The notes: a model not told the origin generated them from the letters alone. Positions 7,956 through 16,425 are shown, counted from the stretch's first letter. The stretch is 64,000 nt of DNA from Paraburkholderia nodosa (GCF_001718195.1 NZ_MCNV01000002.1:186001-250000); one strand, 5' to 3'. Numbers and translations are program-made.

Positions 7956-8579
7956 TCACTTCAGTAGTGCTTTGGAAGTCTGTGGGCCGGCGCCATAGCG
8001 CAATCCGTCGAGAAACAGGGTCACCAGCCTCCGTGGGTCTGGTGGCTCGGGACATTCAAACGGGGCGCACAGGGCGCCCACCGCGCACAGGAGCTCGTCC
8101 GGTTGGACACCTTTACGAATTTCGCCCGCAGCTATCGCAGCGTCAAGGAGACCCTGAACTATCGGGCGGAGCCGTTGGAGGAAATAAACAGGCAAAGCCT
8201 TGAAGGCGGGATCGCCTGAATTTAGGGCGGCAGCAAGACCGCGTCTCCTTGTCACGAATTCCACGTAGTGCTCGACCCATCCGACTAACGCCTCGCCGGC
8301 ACCTAGCGTGGCAGCAAATTCAACACCAGCATCAGCGCATGCGTCCACTTCGCTGCACAACGCGGCCACGACAAGGTCGGAACGTTGCGGGAAGTGGCGA
8401 TAGATCGTGCCGATGCCCACCCCAGCCTTTTGCGCAATCTCGCGCACCGGAGCATCGATTCCCGAGGATTCGAAAACAGCCAGCGCCGTTCGGAGGAGCG
8501 TTTCCATGTTCCGTCGCGCGTCTGCGCGTATGGGGCGCGGTGCACTTTCGTTTGCGGACTTGTTCGTCTTACTACTCAA
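7956..8579 (-). CDS. TetR-family transcriptional regulator
   Basis: A 207-residue TetR-type repressor. The N-terminal helix-turn-helix is clear in VREIAQKAGVGIGTIYRHFPQR, preceded by the usual ADARRNMETLLRTALAVFES helix. The C-terminal ligand domain ends SKALLK. The most likely start is TTG at 8579, with AAGAGGAAAA eight bases upstream; starting further out would add about 50 residues of unlikely sequence that overlap the facing gene. It is divergent from the SDR at 8698 and very probably controls it and itself through the palindrome at 8601-8613. Confidence 0.85.
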   Translation of the reverse strand: MSSKTNKSANESAPRPIRADARRNMETLLRTALAVFESSGIDAPVREIAQKAGVGIGTIYRHFPQRSDLVVAALCSEVDACADAGVEFAATLGAGEALVGWVEHYVEFVTRRRGLAAALNSGDPAFKALPVYFLQRLRPIVQGLLDAAIAAGEIRKGVQPDELLCAVGALCAPFECPEPPDPRRLVTLFLDGLRYGAGPQTSKALLK

Positions 8580-8600
8580 CTCATTTTCCTCTTGATAAGC

Positions 8601-8640
8601 GGAACAAGGTTCCGTATAGTCAGAACCGGAGCGACGTTCC
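8601..8640. promoter_or_regulatory. Candidate TetR operator
   Basis: A perfect inverted repeat GGAAC-AAG-GTTCC at 8601-8613 lies between the divergent TetR and SDR genes, just upstream of the TetR start. A second, looser pair of half-sites, GAAC and GTTC, follows at about 8623-8639. The repeated half-site GGAAC suggests two operator copies for one regulator. Binding is inferred. Confidence 0.5.
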
Positions 8641-8697
8641 ACTTGCATTCTAACGTGAGCGAATCGCGCTCGCCCATCATTTTCGAACGGAGCAAAC

Positions 8698-9450
8698 ATG
8701 CACAGCACACCCGTCGCGCTCGTTACCGGCGCAAACAAAGGAATTGGCCTTCAGATCGCCAAGGACCTTGCCATCAAAGGCTTCAAGGTACTCATCGGTG
8801 CACGCAAGCTGGACCTGGGCGTGGCGGCCGCGAAAAGCGTTGGTGCAGACGCCCAGCCAATCCAGCTCGATGTGACGGATCAGGCGTCGATTGCCGCCGC
8901 GGCGAGGCAGATCGAGGACACGTTGGGACGTCTCGATGTGCTGGTCAACAACGCGGGGATCTCACGTCCTATCAAACCGGGGACGCCTATCGAAGAAATG
9001 CAGGACGCGGACAAAGTCAGCCGTGTATCGGTTGACGACATGCGTTTCGTGTTCGAAACAAACGTGTTTGGCGTTGTCGCCGTTACGCAGGCTCTGCTAC
9101 CGCTTCTTCGAAAAGCATCGGCCGGCCGCATCGTCAATGTTTCAAGCGCGGGTGGCTCCCTCACGCTCAAGGACAACCCGTCGGATTACTCGCGACTGTA
9201 TGTGGGGGTTTATCAGACCTCTAAGACCGCACTCAATGCGGTGACGCAGGCATTCGCCATTGAGCTGGAGGGAACCAGCATCAAGGTCAATGCAGTCTGT
9301 CCGGGGCTTACTGCAACTGATTTGAGCAACTATGCCCCCGGAGCTGGACCGGTTGAGGATGCGGCACGAGAACCGGTCCGCCTGGCGCTTCTTGATGCAA
9401 ACGGGCCGACTGGCAGTTTCTCGAACGCCGCGGGTCCGCTTCCCTGGTGA
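8698..9450 (+). CDS. Short-chain dehydrogenase/reductase
   Basis: A classical SDR of 250 residues. The nucleotide-binding motif TGANKGIG is at residues 10-17, NNAG near residue 86, the catalytic Ser in VNVSSAGG, and the active-site YxxxK as YQTSK; PG follows in VNAVCPGL. An insertion before the catalytic region (KPGTPIEEMQDADKVSRVS) is typical of SDRs of about 250 residues similar to carbonyl reductases. It starts at ATG 8698 after CGGAGCAAAC. Substrate unknown. Likely repressed by the divergent TetR regulator, as in many inducible detoxification pairs. Confidence 0.88.
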   Translation: MHSTPVALVTGANKGIGLQIAKDLAIKGFKVLIGARKLDLGVAAAKSVGADAQPIQLDVTDQASIAAAARQIEDTLGRLDVLVNNAGISRPIKPGTPIEEMQDADKVSRVSVDDMRFVFETNVFGVVAVTQALLPLLRKASAGRIVNVSSAGGSLTLKDNPSDYSRLYVGVYQTSKTALNAVTQAFAIELEGTSIKVNAVCPGLTATDLSNYAPGAGPVEDAAREPVRLALLDANGPTGSFSNAAGPLPW

Positions 9451-9755
9451 GATGGTCGGTGAAACAGCACCGGGATAGTTGAGCAACGATTTTTTTCGAG
9501 CGCCGGAAACCTCCGCCGCTTCCTTGTTATGGCAGCGCGAGTCTCGAAAGCATGTCTCCACGGGGGCAGAGGGTTGCCCCGATTGCGCGGCGGCTGCCGC
9601 AGCGCCGTCGGGCTCTGCTCGGCCATCAAGCGCTATCCGCTACCACAGTTAGCCAGACAGCCGGAAGTCCGCCTTCCTCCCGCAAGCGGCCGCTCGCGGC
9701 TCTGCGAAAGCCACCGGGAAGCGCTGCCCATGGTGGCGCCTGCCGTTCTCGCCAC
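9451..9755. other. Gap between convergent SDR genes
   Basis: About 300 bases separate the ends of two convergent SDR genes. Open frames here overlap both strands without ribosome binding sites. I see nothing coding and no clear terminator hairpin. Confidence 0.4.
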
Positions 9756-10499
9756 TCAGCGTGCGCTGTCGATAATTGAGCCGCCATCGGGGGTGAGGCT
9801 GTAGCCCGTGAGGAACTGCGCATCCTTGCTCGCCAAGAACAGCACGACGGGAGCGATGTCTTCCTCTGGCGTTCCGAATCGACCGAGCGGGTTGGTCGGC
9901 GGAGGGACGTTCGCATCCTTGCTCCAGGTCTCTGCCAACGGCAGGACGTTGTTGACAGTGATCTTATCGGCGGCCCATTCGCGCGCCGCGGTTCTCGTAA
10001 GGGCACGCACTGCCTCTTTAGCCATATTGTAGGGACCGTAACCGACCAAACCCATGACACCGGCCATCGAGCCGAAGTTGATGACGCGCCCCTCACCTCT
10101 GGCCTTGAGGTGAGGGTAGACCGCCTGCATCATTCTCAGGTACGCAATGGGTCCGAGCTCAAAGTTGCGCTGCAACTGCTCCACTGAGAGGTCAATAATG
10201 GACGAGAACGGAGCCGATGGATCGAATGCATTGTTGACGAGGATGTCGATTCCGCCGTAGGTCCCGACTACCTTATCCACAGCCATCCCGATTTGATCAG
10301 CATCGCTGATATCACAAGGCACACCAAACGCCGAACCGCCGGTGGCGCTGATGTCGGCAACGACAGCATCCACGTTCGCGGGTGTGAGAGAAAGAACGGC
10401 GACCTTTGCTCCCTCCGCCGCGAACAGCTTGGCGGTGGCTCGGCCGATACCCCGACCAGCGCCAGTGACGATTGCAACTTTCCCGTTGAGTCGGGCCAT
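9756..10499 (-). CDS. SDR-family oxidoreductase
   Basis: A 247-residue classical SDR. TGAGRGIG (residues 12-19) binds NAD(P), NNA lies near residue 89, VINFGSMAG carries the catalytic Ser and YNMAK the Tyr/Lys pair. The C-terminus GYSLTPDGGSIIDSAR is typical. The NNAG motif reads NNAFD, a common substitution. It starts 12 bases after the stop of the DoxX-like gene, so the two form an operon opposite the HxlR regulator, which probably controls both. Confidence 0.88.
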   Translation of the reverse strand: MARLNGKVAIVTGAGRGIGRATAKLFAAEGAKVAVLSLTPANVDAVVADISATGGSAFGVPCDISDADQIGMAVDKVVGTYGGIDILVNNAFDPSAPFSSIIDLSVEQLQRNFELGPIAYLRMMQAVYPHLKARGEGRVINFGSMAGVMGLVGYGPYNMAKEAVRALTRTAAREWAADKITVNNVLPLAETWSKDANVPPPTNPLGRFGTPEEDIAPVVLFLASKDAQFLTGYSLTPDGGSIIDSAR

Positions 10500-10511
10500 G
10501 ACCTTCTCCTT

Positions 10512-10919
10512 TCAGCTGACGGTTGCTTTCTGCGTCGCCGCGATCAAGCCATAGGGCGACGGAGCATCGCGGACGGTATTTTGCGTGGTGAATGAAGCAA
10601 TCAGAAGCACGAGGCCCACCACTGCTGGTAGCGCACCGTTGGGCTTGCGAACACCAATGTGTGCAATTGCAGAAAGCAGCAGGTGATAGAAGATGCCGAC
10701 GTAAGCGAGATCGCTCAGCGGCACGCTGACGCGCGCCAGAATGGCGATCACCGCCAGCAACTTCACAACGATGAGGATCGATACCAGATACGTGGGATAG
10801 CCAAACTCGGCAAGGTTCTTGCGAACCCAATCCCTTTTGACTATGTAGAGCGTCGCGGACGCGAGATACAGCAGCGACAGCAACGCCGTGCTGATCCAGT
10901 ATGCGTAGTTTGCAGCCAT
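10512..10919 (-). CDS. DoxX-like inner-membrane protein
   Basis: A 135-residue protein with four predicted transmembrane helices: residues 6-27, 45-63, 72-90 and 97-113 approximately. The small size, four-helix layout and the phrase KNLAEFGYPTYLVSILIVVK match DoxX-like family proteins, often found beside HxlR or AraC regulators and SDR genes in Burkholderiaceae. DoxX relatives are linked to thiol or quinone redox balance, but the precise role is unknown. First gene of the operon with the SDR downstream. Confidence 0.8.
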   Translation of the reverse strand: MAANYAYWISTALLSLLYLASATLYIVKRDWVRKNLAEFGYPTYLVSILIVVKLLAVIAILARVSVPLSDLAYVGIFYHLLLSAIAHIGVRKPNGALPAVVGLVLLIASFTTQNTVRDAPSPYGLIAATQKATVS

Positions 10920-10931
10920 TCTGCGGGGTTC

Positions 10932-10963
10932 CTTGAGTTAGTCGGTTATCGACTTGACTCAAG
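10932..10963. promoter_or_regulatory. Candidate HxlR operator (nested palindrome)
   Basis: CTTGAGT (10932-10938) pairs with ACTCAAG (10957-10963), and inside it AGTCG (10940-10944) pairs with CGACT (10950-10954) around GTTAT. This nearly complete dyad lies between the divergent DoxX/SDR operon and the hxlR-type gene, exactly where an HxlR dimer usually binds. Confidence 0.55.
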
Positions 10964-11015
10964 AATGTCGTCTAATATGAAAGCCCGCAAGTAGGATGAT
11001 TTAGCGCCTCTTAGT

Positions 11016-11411
11016 ATGGAAAAGATGACTAATGCAACCGATGAAGTCAACATGCACGACGAAATGCGGCGCGCATTTGCGCTGCTTTCGGGCAAGTGGA
11101 AGCTGGAGATTATGTGGCTGCTCAATCAGCGGGTATATCGCTTCGGAGAGTTACGAAAGGCGATTCCCGGCATCACTCAGCACATGCTGACGGCTCAACT
11201 GCGCGAGCTGGAGGCTGATGGCTTGGTGTCTCGCACGGTGTTCGCAGAAGTGCCGCCGCGTGTCGAATACGAAATCACGCCGAAGGCACGTGGATTGGGT
11301 CCGACAATGGAGGCTCTAACGGCGTGGTGGTGCGAGTATGGGAGAAGCGTACCAGTCAAGCCAACGGCGCGCGGACGTAAAGCCAAGGCAGATAGGTCGA
11401 AGTCGGTGTGA
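11016..11411 (+). CDS. HxlR-family transcriptional regulator
   Basis: A 131-residue winged-helix regulator. FALLSGKWKLEIMWLL is the family signature, followed by the recognition helix region GITQHMLTAQLRELEADGLVSR and the wing EVPPRVEYEIT. The tail is basic and variable. Members sense electrophiles, aldehydes or redox state, often through a Cys near the N-terminus; none is present in that region here. Divergent from the DoxX/SDR operon and probably its regulator. Confidence 0.88.
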   Translation: MEKMTNATDEVNMHDEMRRAFALLSGKWKLEIMWLLNQRVYRFGELRKAIPGITQHMLTAQLRELEADGLVSRTVFAEVPPRVEYEITPKARGLGPTMEALTAWWCEYGRSVPVKPTARGRKAKADRSKSV

Positions 11412-11993
11412 CGCCGGTCGTGCCCTCGCGGGTCTCCCCCGTAAATTCAAGAGCGGCGGCGAGGTCACGCTCGCTACGCCAACGTCCGTTGCCTGTAAGA
11501 ACGGCCATTGCTATGACGCCCGGCCCGAATGGCTCCGATGGGTCGAGTTGTGCGGTTTGCATGAAGCGCGCATCCGATACGATCGTCGCACTCTGCCGTC
11601 GGGCGCTAGCCGGCCAGTAGGCGTCACTCGCAACCATTGTTAGGCGGACGTGTGGATGTCGGCTTCGCGTCCGACAACCGCCATTGACCGCGAGGATGAA
11701 AGCTTGCTTCGGCGGGCGCGACCCGAACGGCAGGCAATGGCGAGGGCCGGGACAGCTTCTGAGTCCCGTAACCGATCTGCTCAACGGGGCGCGTCACGGA
11801 AACAATTGAAAAGGTCCTGGCCGCCACAGCCGTAAGATCTGCCTCTGCACTTGCTTATCCCGAGAACCACACGCCATGCCGGCCCACATCATTGCTGCGG
11901 CTGCGGTTGGAAAGGCTGAGTGCCATGTGTCGTCCTTCGCTCAACGCCTTTGATGGACCGATTTAACCGCTCAACCTGCGCGGAGCGCTCCCT
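11412..11993. other. Gene-free stretch with repeat-like intergenic DNA
   Basis: Nearly 600 bases with no supported gene. Open frames on both strands lack ribosome binding sites and have coding-unlike composition. Phrases such as AATGGCCG and TGCATGAAGCGCGC recall the degenerate GC-rich intergenic DNA near 4320-4540 and 6400-6630, suggesting copies of a decayed dispersed repeat. Confidence 0.35.
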
Positions 11994-12311
11994 CTAGTGC
12001 CGATCGCCTTTCATGCTTTCGGCTTCCATCGCGGCATGCAATTCCTCATACGCCTCAATTGGTTCCATGTCCTGATCGACGAACGCGGCTGCGCGCTCTG
12101 CGGCGGTCGACGCGTCGCCCGAGATATCGCTCTGGCTGTCGTCGTCGGTACTTGGCGGCAGCAGCATGTCCTCAAGCATCCCGCGCAGTTCGGGAGTATT
12201 CCATGGCTTGCCCAGCTTGGCCTTCCTGTTCACGTAATGACGGATTTCCGAATCTTGCTCGGCCGTGAGCGGAAGCCCGCGAAAAGTGGGGTCTGCGTTG
12301 TGATGGATCAT
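11994..12311 (-). CDS. Hypothetical protein
   Basis: A 105-residue acidic soluble protein, starting MIHHNADPTFRGLPLTAEQD with GGGAGG placed seven bases upstream of the ATG. The N-terminal half looks like a short helical domain (EIRHYVNRKAKLGKPWNTPE) and the C-terminal half is a low-complexity acidic helix with EAYEELHAAMEAE. No enzyme motif is visible. Such small acidic proteins are widespread in this bacterial group; the function is unknown. Confidence 0.7.
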   Translation of the reverse strand: MIHHNADPTFRGLPLTAEQDSEIRHYVNRKAKLGKPWNTPELRGMLEDMLLPPSTDDDSQSDISGDASTAAERAAAFVDQDMEPIEAYEELHAAMEAESMKGDRH

Positions 12312-12422
12312 GATGCGCCTCCCGAAGCGGTTTGCGCTTTCAACGCGCAGATGTCAGCGTTGAACGTTACAAGTTACGTGTGTCCACTGGACCACCTGTC
12401 CGCGGCCCAGCGATTACGTCCT

Positions 12423-12551
12423 TTACTTGGCGACAACTTCGTTCGCAGCCGGCGAATGAACCGTGCTGAACGGCTTTGCCGGCACTGACGGCTTCCTGGG
12501 CTGCTTGGGCTTTTTCGCTTCGCGAGTGCTGCGTAATTGACTCTTGGCCAT
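12423..12551 (-). CDS. 42-residue basic peptide
   Basis: A very short gene that is easy to miss: ATG at 12551 with AGGAG seven bases upstream, reading MAKSQLRSTREAKKPKQPRK and ending EVVAK at TAA 12423. The peptide is Lys/Arg/Pro-rich, with no membrane segment. The good ribosome binding site and the spaced position between two other small genes support it. It might bind nucleic acid or the ribosome, but this is only a guess from charge. Confidence 0.65.
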   Translation of the reverse strand: MAKSQLRSTREAKKPKQPRKPSVPAKPFSTVHSPAANEVVAK

Positions 12552-12993
12552 GGTATTGCTCCTGGTGCGTTACGTGACAAGTTGGCATTCCCAGCATACG
12601 CGCCTAGCTTGGTCCCGGCGTGAAAATCAACTGATGTGGAGTGTCGCCACGCGGAAAGCTGACAGAGTTGGCCGGTTGGGAGTGGCAGCTACAGGAGAAA
12701 TGTGAAATTCCCTTTCGGGTCGCGCGCTGCCGATGGGTCCCTCGTGAGGCGTGGAAAGCATACGCTCATTGCCAAGGCAGTAACGGCCACTTGCGGAGGT
12801 TCGGCACATTCGCGTCGATCACCGACAATCGGGGCGCATTGATTGACCATATTGGTAGTTGCGGTCCTGAACGTCCCGATAAGCAGATTTTGACGAGCGT
12901 ATGGTGGCGCATGCGTGACTACCTAGCCCAATAGTTGCATAAGCCGTCCAATGGTGACTCATGTTAGGCTCCGATGACGAAAGGGAGGCTTTC
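12552..12993. other. Gap with no supported gene
   Basis: About 440 bases. One plus-strand frame (12641-12934) is open, but it begins without ATG or a ribosome binding site and its composition is not convincing. It may be the relic of a small gene. Promoters for the divergent small genes on either side must lie here. Confidence 0.35.
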
Positions 12994-13233
12994 ATGCACC
13001 GAACGATCGCGTACCGCGGCTTCGAGATTCAGGTCGAACTGACTCCGGCTGCTGATGAGGACACCTTTGACGTGACCTTTCAGATAAAAGGCGCCACAAA
13101 CCTCGAAGTGCTCGGCGCGCGGGGAGGCCGCATCCCGTTGCGCAATGGCCCTTTTACTGAGCGATGGGCCTATCTGGTAGCCGAAATCGCCGGTCAAGCT
13201 GCAATCGACGTGTTACTCGGTCCCGTGGACTGA
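12994..13233 (+). CDS. Small hypothetical protein
   Basis: A 79-residue protein, MHRTIAYRGFEIQVELTPA onward, with the strong site AAGGGAGG five bases before the ATG. The first half alternates hydrophobic and polar residues like paired beta strands (FDVTFQIKG), and the tail AEIAGQAAIDVLLG is helical. No signal peptide. I recognise the type from Burkholderia-group genomes but know no function. Confidence 0.7.
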   Translation: MHRTIAYRGFEIQVELTPAADEDTFDVTFQIKGATNLEVLGARGGRIPLRNGPFTERWAYLVAEIAGQAAIDVLLGPVD

Positions 13234-13549
13234 TTCCATATTTGTTTCCCGACCCAATGCACTCAGCGCTCGTGATGTTGATGTTGAGTACGGTCATTAG
13301 TCGAGCATCAGGTCCGTAAGCAGCAAAAGCGGTTGTCAGGAGCACAGCGAGACACCGATGATACTCAGCGGGCGATTCATGCATCGTTTCATTTTATGTG
13401 CGCCGCTGTCCGTGTAGACCGGATTCAGACAGAGCTATTCCTGGGCCCCGTCTTGCGCATCAGCACCGAATATCGACTCGATAGTCTCCAGCAGTTTGAC
13501 GCATGCGCCGCGAATTGGCCATTCGAGAACGCCTCGTTCTCAGTAAGCG
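13234..13549. other. Gap with no supported gene
   Basis: About 315 bases between convergent small genes. Nothing coding or structured was seen. Confidence 0.4.
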
Positions 13550-13783
13550 CTAGTAATCGGCTGGCGTCTCCACCAGTTTCCCGATCAGGCGCAGAAGTTC
13601 GCTATGCTCCGGCCCTTCGCCATCTCGAACAAGGAAGTCGCCAATTGAGATGTCTGACGGCCGGCCACCTGACGAGAGGTTGGGCTCATGTCGGACGAAA
13701 ACCCGGCCAGAATCGTATTCGTGGACGAGCGACCAACGGTCACCGTTCGCGCTCCGGTAAAGCTCTCGCGCCTTTTGAGTCAT
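13550..13783 (-). CDS. Small hypothetical protein
   Basis: A 77-residue protein starting MTQKARELYRSANGDRWSLV with AGGAGAGG just upstream. It contains SGRVFVRHEPNLSSGG and a hydrophobic SIGDFLV segment, then a C-terminal helix SELLRLIGKLV. The frame is open further 5' but that part is GC-rich spacer. A common small protein type in Burkholderiaceae; function unknown. Confidence 0.7.
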   Translation of the reverse strand: MTQKARELYRSANGDRWSLVHEYDSGRVFVRHEPNLSSGGRPSDISIGDFLVRDGEGPEHSELLRLIGKLVETPADY

Positions 13784-13918
13784 GGCCCTCTCCTGTTCGC
13801 GGCTAAGCATACGGCAGCCGGGACGTCGCTGACAGGGTGTCAACGTGGTTTTATACAAAGGTGTCAGAAGTTCTCCCTGGCATACCCGGTGGCCGACGAT
13901 TACAAGGTCGACACCGGT

Positions 13919-14281
13919 CTAGTGAGCGAGCGTCTCAAGCAGGCGCAACAGAGGGCCTGGCGCGGCGCCTTTCTGGCAGTATGCATCGAAGCCCGCACCG
14001 ACGCCCGACCGACGCGTGGTAGGTTCGTCCAAGGCAGTAAAAGCTACAATGATCGTTTGCCGCGTCAGATCTTCCGCGCGCAGGCGTCGCGCAACCGCGT
14101 ACCCGTCCATCTCAGGCATGTTGATGTCCAACAACGCAATCTGGGGGATCCACGACCTGACGGTTTCCAGTGCGGCCAGACCATCAAGCACAAATCGAAC
14201 CTCGTATCCTGCCTCCGTGAGCGAGGCGGAAACGGCCTCGGCACCGGGACCGTAATCATCCACGACCAGAACGCGACGCAC
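13919..14281 (-). CDS. Single-domain response regulator (CheY-like)
   Basis: A 120-residue receiver domain without an output domain. VLVVDD provides the acidic pocket, LLDINMPEMDGY the phospho-acceptor Asp near residue 52, FTA the switch Thr region, and CQKG the conserved Lys. It probably passes phosphate or signals by protein contact. The start is uncertain: a GTG at 14281 has no ribosome binding site, since a run of twelve C lies just upstream. With one more base in that run, an ATG at 14346 would be in frame and add about 21 residues. It is divergent from the sensor kinase at 14467, a natural partner. Confidence 0.78.
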   Translation of the reverse strand: MRRVLVVDDYGPGAEAVSASLTEAGYEVRFVLDGLAALETVRSWIPQIALLDINMPEMDGYAVARRLRAEDLTRQTIIVAFTALDEPTTRRSGVGAGFDAYCQKGAAPGPLLRLLETLAH

Positions 14282-14290
14282 GCAGTCGTC

Positions 14291-14302
14291 GGGGGGGGGG
14301 GG
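14291..14302. repeat. 12-nt G homopolymer at the start of the response regulator
   Basis: Twelve consecutive G on the plus strand (C on the coding strand) separate an ATG at 14346 from the receiver-domain frame. The ATG frame is off by one; adding one base or losing two would fuse them. Such tracts slip during replication. Confidence 0.75.
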
Positions 14303-14466
14303 AGGTTGCGCACTGTCCAGCGCGCGGTTTCAAGTTGCGAAGGCATTCAAAGCGGGCATGGTTGATGCATTGAGCTCAATAGGGTCGACAACGTGACCAT
14401 TGAGCTGGCCGCGTCGCCTCTAATGCCATAGAGGAAATAGCAACTCGCGTACCCAATGGAGGTCAA

Positions 14467-15582
14467 ATGAGCCTGGCGGACTTCATTGAAACCGATCTGG
14501 AGGGACTGATAGACGACTGGGCCACATACGCCCTTGCGATCAGCCATGAGGGCACTCACCTGTCCGAGAGCCAGTTACGTGATTCAGCCGCCCAAATCCT
14601 GGCAGGCATTGCGGCCGATATGCGCAGCATGCAAAGTGCGGCGCAGCAGGAAGCCAAGTCGCGTCATAGTGGAGGCAGCTCGGAATCCGGGTTCGATCAA
14701 GTGGCTTATCTGCACGCGGAAGAGCGCCTTGCACACGGATTCGGGATCAACGACGTGGTGGCGGAGTTCCGTGCGCTGCGCGCCACAGTGCTGCGCCGCT
14801 GGCAGATAAATTCGCCCGGCGGTGCCGAGGCTTTTCAGGAAATGATCCGGTTCAATGAGGCCATTGATCAGATGCTCAGCGAATCGGTACGGCGGTATGC
14901 GCAACAGACGAGGCGCATTGGGGACCTTTTTGCCGGCGTGCTTGCACACGACCTGCGCTCACCCCTTGGCGCGATCCTGAACTCAGCGCAACTTCTGCTG
15001 CATGACAACGAATTGTCTCCAACCAGTCTGAGAGCTGCGGCGAACGTACAACGCAGCTCAATGCGCATGAAAGAGATGATTGACGACCTTCTCGTTTTCA
15101 CACGCGGCAGGCTGGGTGGCATGTTGCCGGTCAGTATCTCTCCACAGGATATGGGGCGCATCTGCAGCGATGCGGTGGATGAGGTGCGCGCCTCCTACCC
15201 CAACGCAGTCATTCGGCCGCGTTTCGCAGGCGACCTGCGAGGCACGTGGGATGGAACCCGTATCGGGCAACTGGTCGTCAACCTGCTGGTGAACGGCGTG
15301 CGCTATGGATCGGGCGAGGTGGCCGTCGAAGCTGCCGGTCACGATGGACACGTGACTGTCGTTGTCTCGAACGAAGGCAATCCGATACCGGAAAGCGCCC
15401 TGCCTACGCTGTTTGATCCGATGACAAGGGCGAGCCTTCACAATCGGGAGGGGACTGCTGCAGGCATGGGCCTTGGCCTCTACATCTGCAGGCGCATTGC
15501 CACAGCGCATGACGGAACTATCGGTGTTGAATCGACCGAGCACGGGACAAGCTTCACCGTCTGTATCCCGAGGTCGCCGTAA
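14467..15582 (+). CDS. Sensor histidine kinase with N-terminal RsbR-like helical domain
   Basis: A 371-residue soluble kinase. Residues 1-150 are helical and lack membrane segments, resembling the RsbRD-type N-terminal domain (FGINDVVAEFRALRATVLRRW). The HisKA box is GVLAHDLRSPLGAIL with the phospho-His near residue 160; the ATPase domain shows NLLVNGVRYG (N box) and GLGLYICRRI (G2 box). It starts at ATG 14467 after TGGAGG. The stop TAA at 15580-15582 is formed by the first bases of the IS66 element, so the last codons may be altered, though the protein ends where such kinases usually do. The divergent response regulator at 13919 is its likely partner. Confidence 0.87.
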   Translation: MSLADFIETDLEGLIDDWATYALAISHEGTHLSESQLRDSAAQILAGIAADMRSMQSAAQQEAKSRHSGGSSESGFDQVAYLHAEERLAHGFGINDVVAEFRALRATVLRRWQINSPGGAEAFQEMIRFNEAIDQMLSESVRRYAQQTRRIGDLFAGVLAHDLRSPLGAILNSAQLLLHDNELSPTSLRAAANVQRSSMRMKEMIDDLLVFTRGRLGGMLPVSISPQDMGRICSDAVDEVRASYPNAVIRPRFAGDLRGTWDGTRIGQLVVNLLVNGVRYGSGEVAVEAAGHDGHVTVVVSNEGNPIPESALPTLFDPMTRASLHNREGTAAGMGLGLYICRRIATAHDGTIGVESTEHGTSFTVCIPRSP

Positions 15583-15619
15583 GCGTTGCTTGAGCACCGT
15601 CTAGACCGATGGCGCCAAA

Positions 15620-16081
15620 GTGGACAAAGTAGGCCCCACCAAACGAGTGGTGGAGACTACTTTGTCACCTGAGATAGCGACAGCGGCAAGACGGACGCGT
15701 AAAGGCACCCCCAACCACCCCATTGGGTTTCGGCGAGAACTCGCAAAGCTGGCATGTGAACCGGGTGTCTCGGTCGCACGACTCGCTCTGGAACACGGGC
15801 TCAATACGAATCTTTTGTTCAAATGGCGCCGAGCCTATCAGGCTGGGCAGTATGAGCCGCCGACACTGTTGCCGGTTGAAGTGACTCACGAGGAACGCAC
15901 GATTGAGAGCGCGGCGGCTGCATTGCCCGTTCAGTCGCAGAACAAGGCGCAGCCGGTCGTCGCGGGAGTGATTGAGATTTGCGTCGGCATCGCACGCGTG
16001 CGTATCGAGGGCACGCCCGACGCAGCCACGCTGCGTGTCGTGTTACGTACGTTGCGTGCCGCTGCCGAGGCCGAGACGTGA
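15620..16081 (+). CDS. tnpA: IS66 accessory protein TnpA (helix-turn-helix)
   Basis: The first IS66 reading frame, up to 153 residues. After [17 protein letters not shown] comes a helix-turn-helix ([22 protein letters not shown]) of the MerR/Tn3-like type seen in IS66 OrfA. The start is unclear: GTG 15620, GTG 15650 and TTG 15662 are in frame, and the last two fall inside the long hairpin at 15623-15666. The stop overlaps the tnpB start, as usual for the family. Needed together with TnpB and TnpC for transposition. Confidence 0.82.
   Translation: MDKVGPTKRVVETTLSPEIATAARRTRKGTPNHPIGFRRELAKLACEPGVSVARLALEHGLNTNLLFKWRRAYQAGQYEPPTLLPVEVTHEERTIESAAAALPVQSQNKAQPVVAGVIEICVGIARVRIEGTPDAATLRVVLRTLRAAAEAET
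15623..15666 (+). repeat. Hairpin over the tnpA start region
   Basis: GACAAAGTAG (15623-15632) pairs with CTACTTTGTC (15657-15666), with an inner CCACC/GGTGG pair. In RNA this would bury the GTG at 15650 and the TTG at 15662. In several other IS elements such structures block translation from outside transcripts. Confidence 0.6.
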
Positions 16082-16425
16082 TTGGTCTTCCAGTCGGTAC
16101 GCGTGTGTGGCTGGCTGCCGGCGTGACCGACATGCGGGCCGGATTCAACAGTCTCGCCGCCAAGGTGCAGACGGTGCTTGAACGCGATCCATTCTGCGGA
16201 CACCTCTTCGTGTTTCGCGGCAAACGTGGCGACCTGCTTAAGGTGCTGTGGTGGAGCGGCGATGGCATGTGCCTGCTGATGAAGCGACTCGAGAAGGGGC
16301 GCTTCGTATGGCCTCAAGCCGATGGTGGCGTCATTTGCCTGAGCCCGGCACAACTATCAATGCTGCTGGAAGGCATCGACTGGCGGCAACCGGCGAGAAC
16401 GGCTCGACCGACCTCAGCGTTGTAA
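16078..16425 (+). CDS. tnpB: IS66 accessory protein TnpB
   Basis: A 115-residue protein of the IS66 Orf2 family. The sequence [20 protein letters not shown], then [40 protein letters not shown] and W, is the family signature throughout its length. It starts with GTG at 16078, overlapping the tnpA stop by four bases, so translation is coupled. It is essential for IS66 transposition though its biochemical role is not settled. The length is normal. Confidence 0.93.
   Translation: MIGLPVGTRVWLAAGVTDMRAGFNSLAAKVQTVLERDPFCGHLFVFRGKRGDLLKVLWWSGDGMCLLMKRLEKGRFVWPQADGGVICLSPAQLSMLLEGIDWRQPARTARPTSAL

Noticed and set aside
12641..12934. Plus-strand frame of 97 codons
   Set aside because: No ATG or ribosome binding site, and the composition is not convincing; may be a relic.
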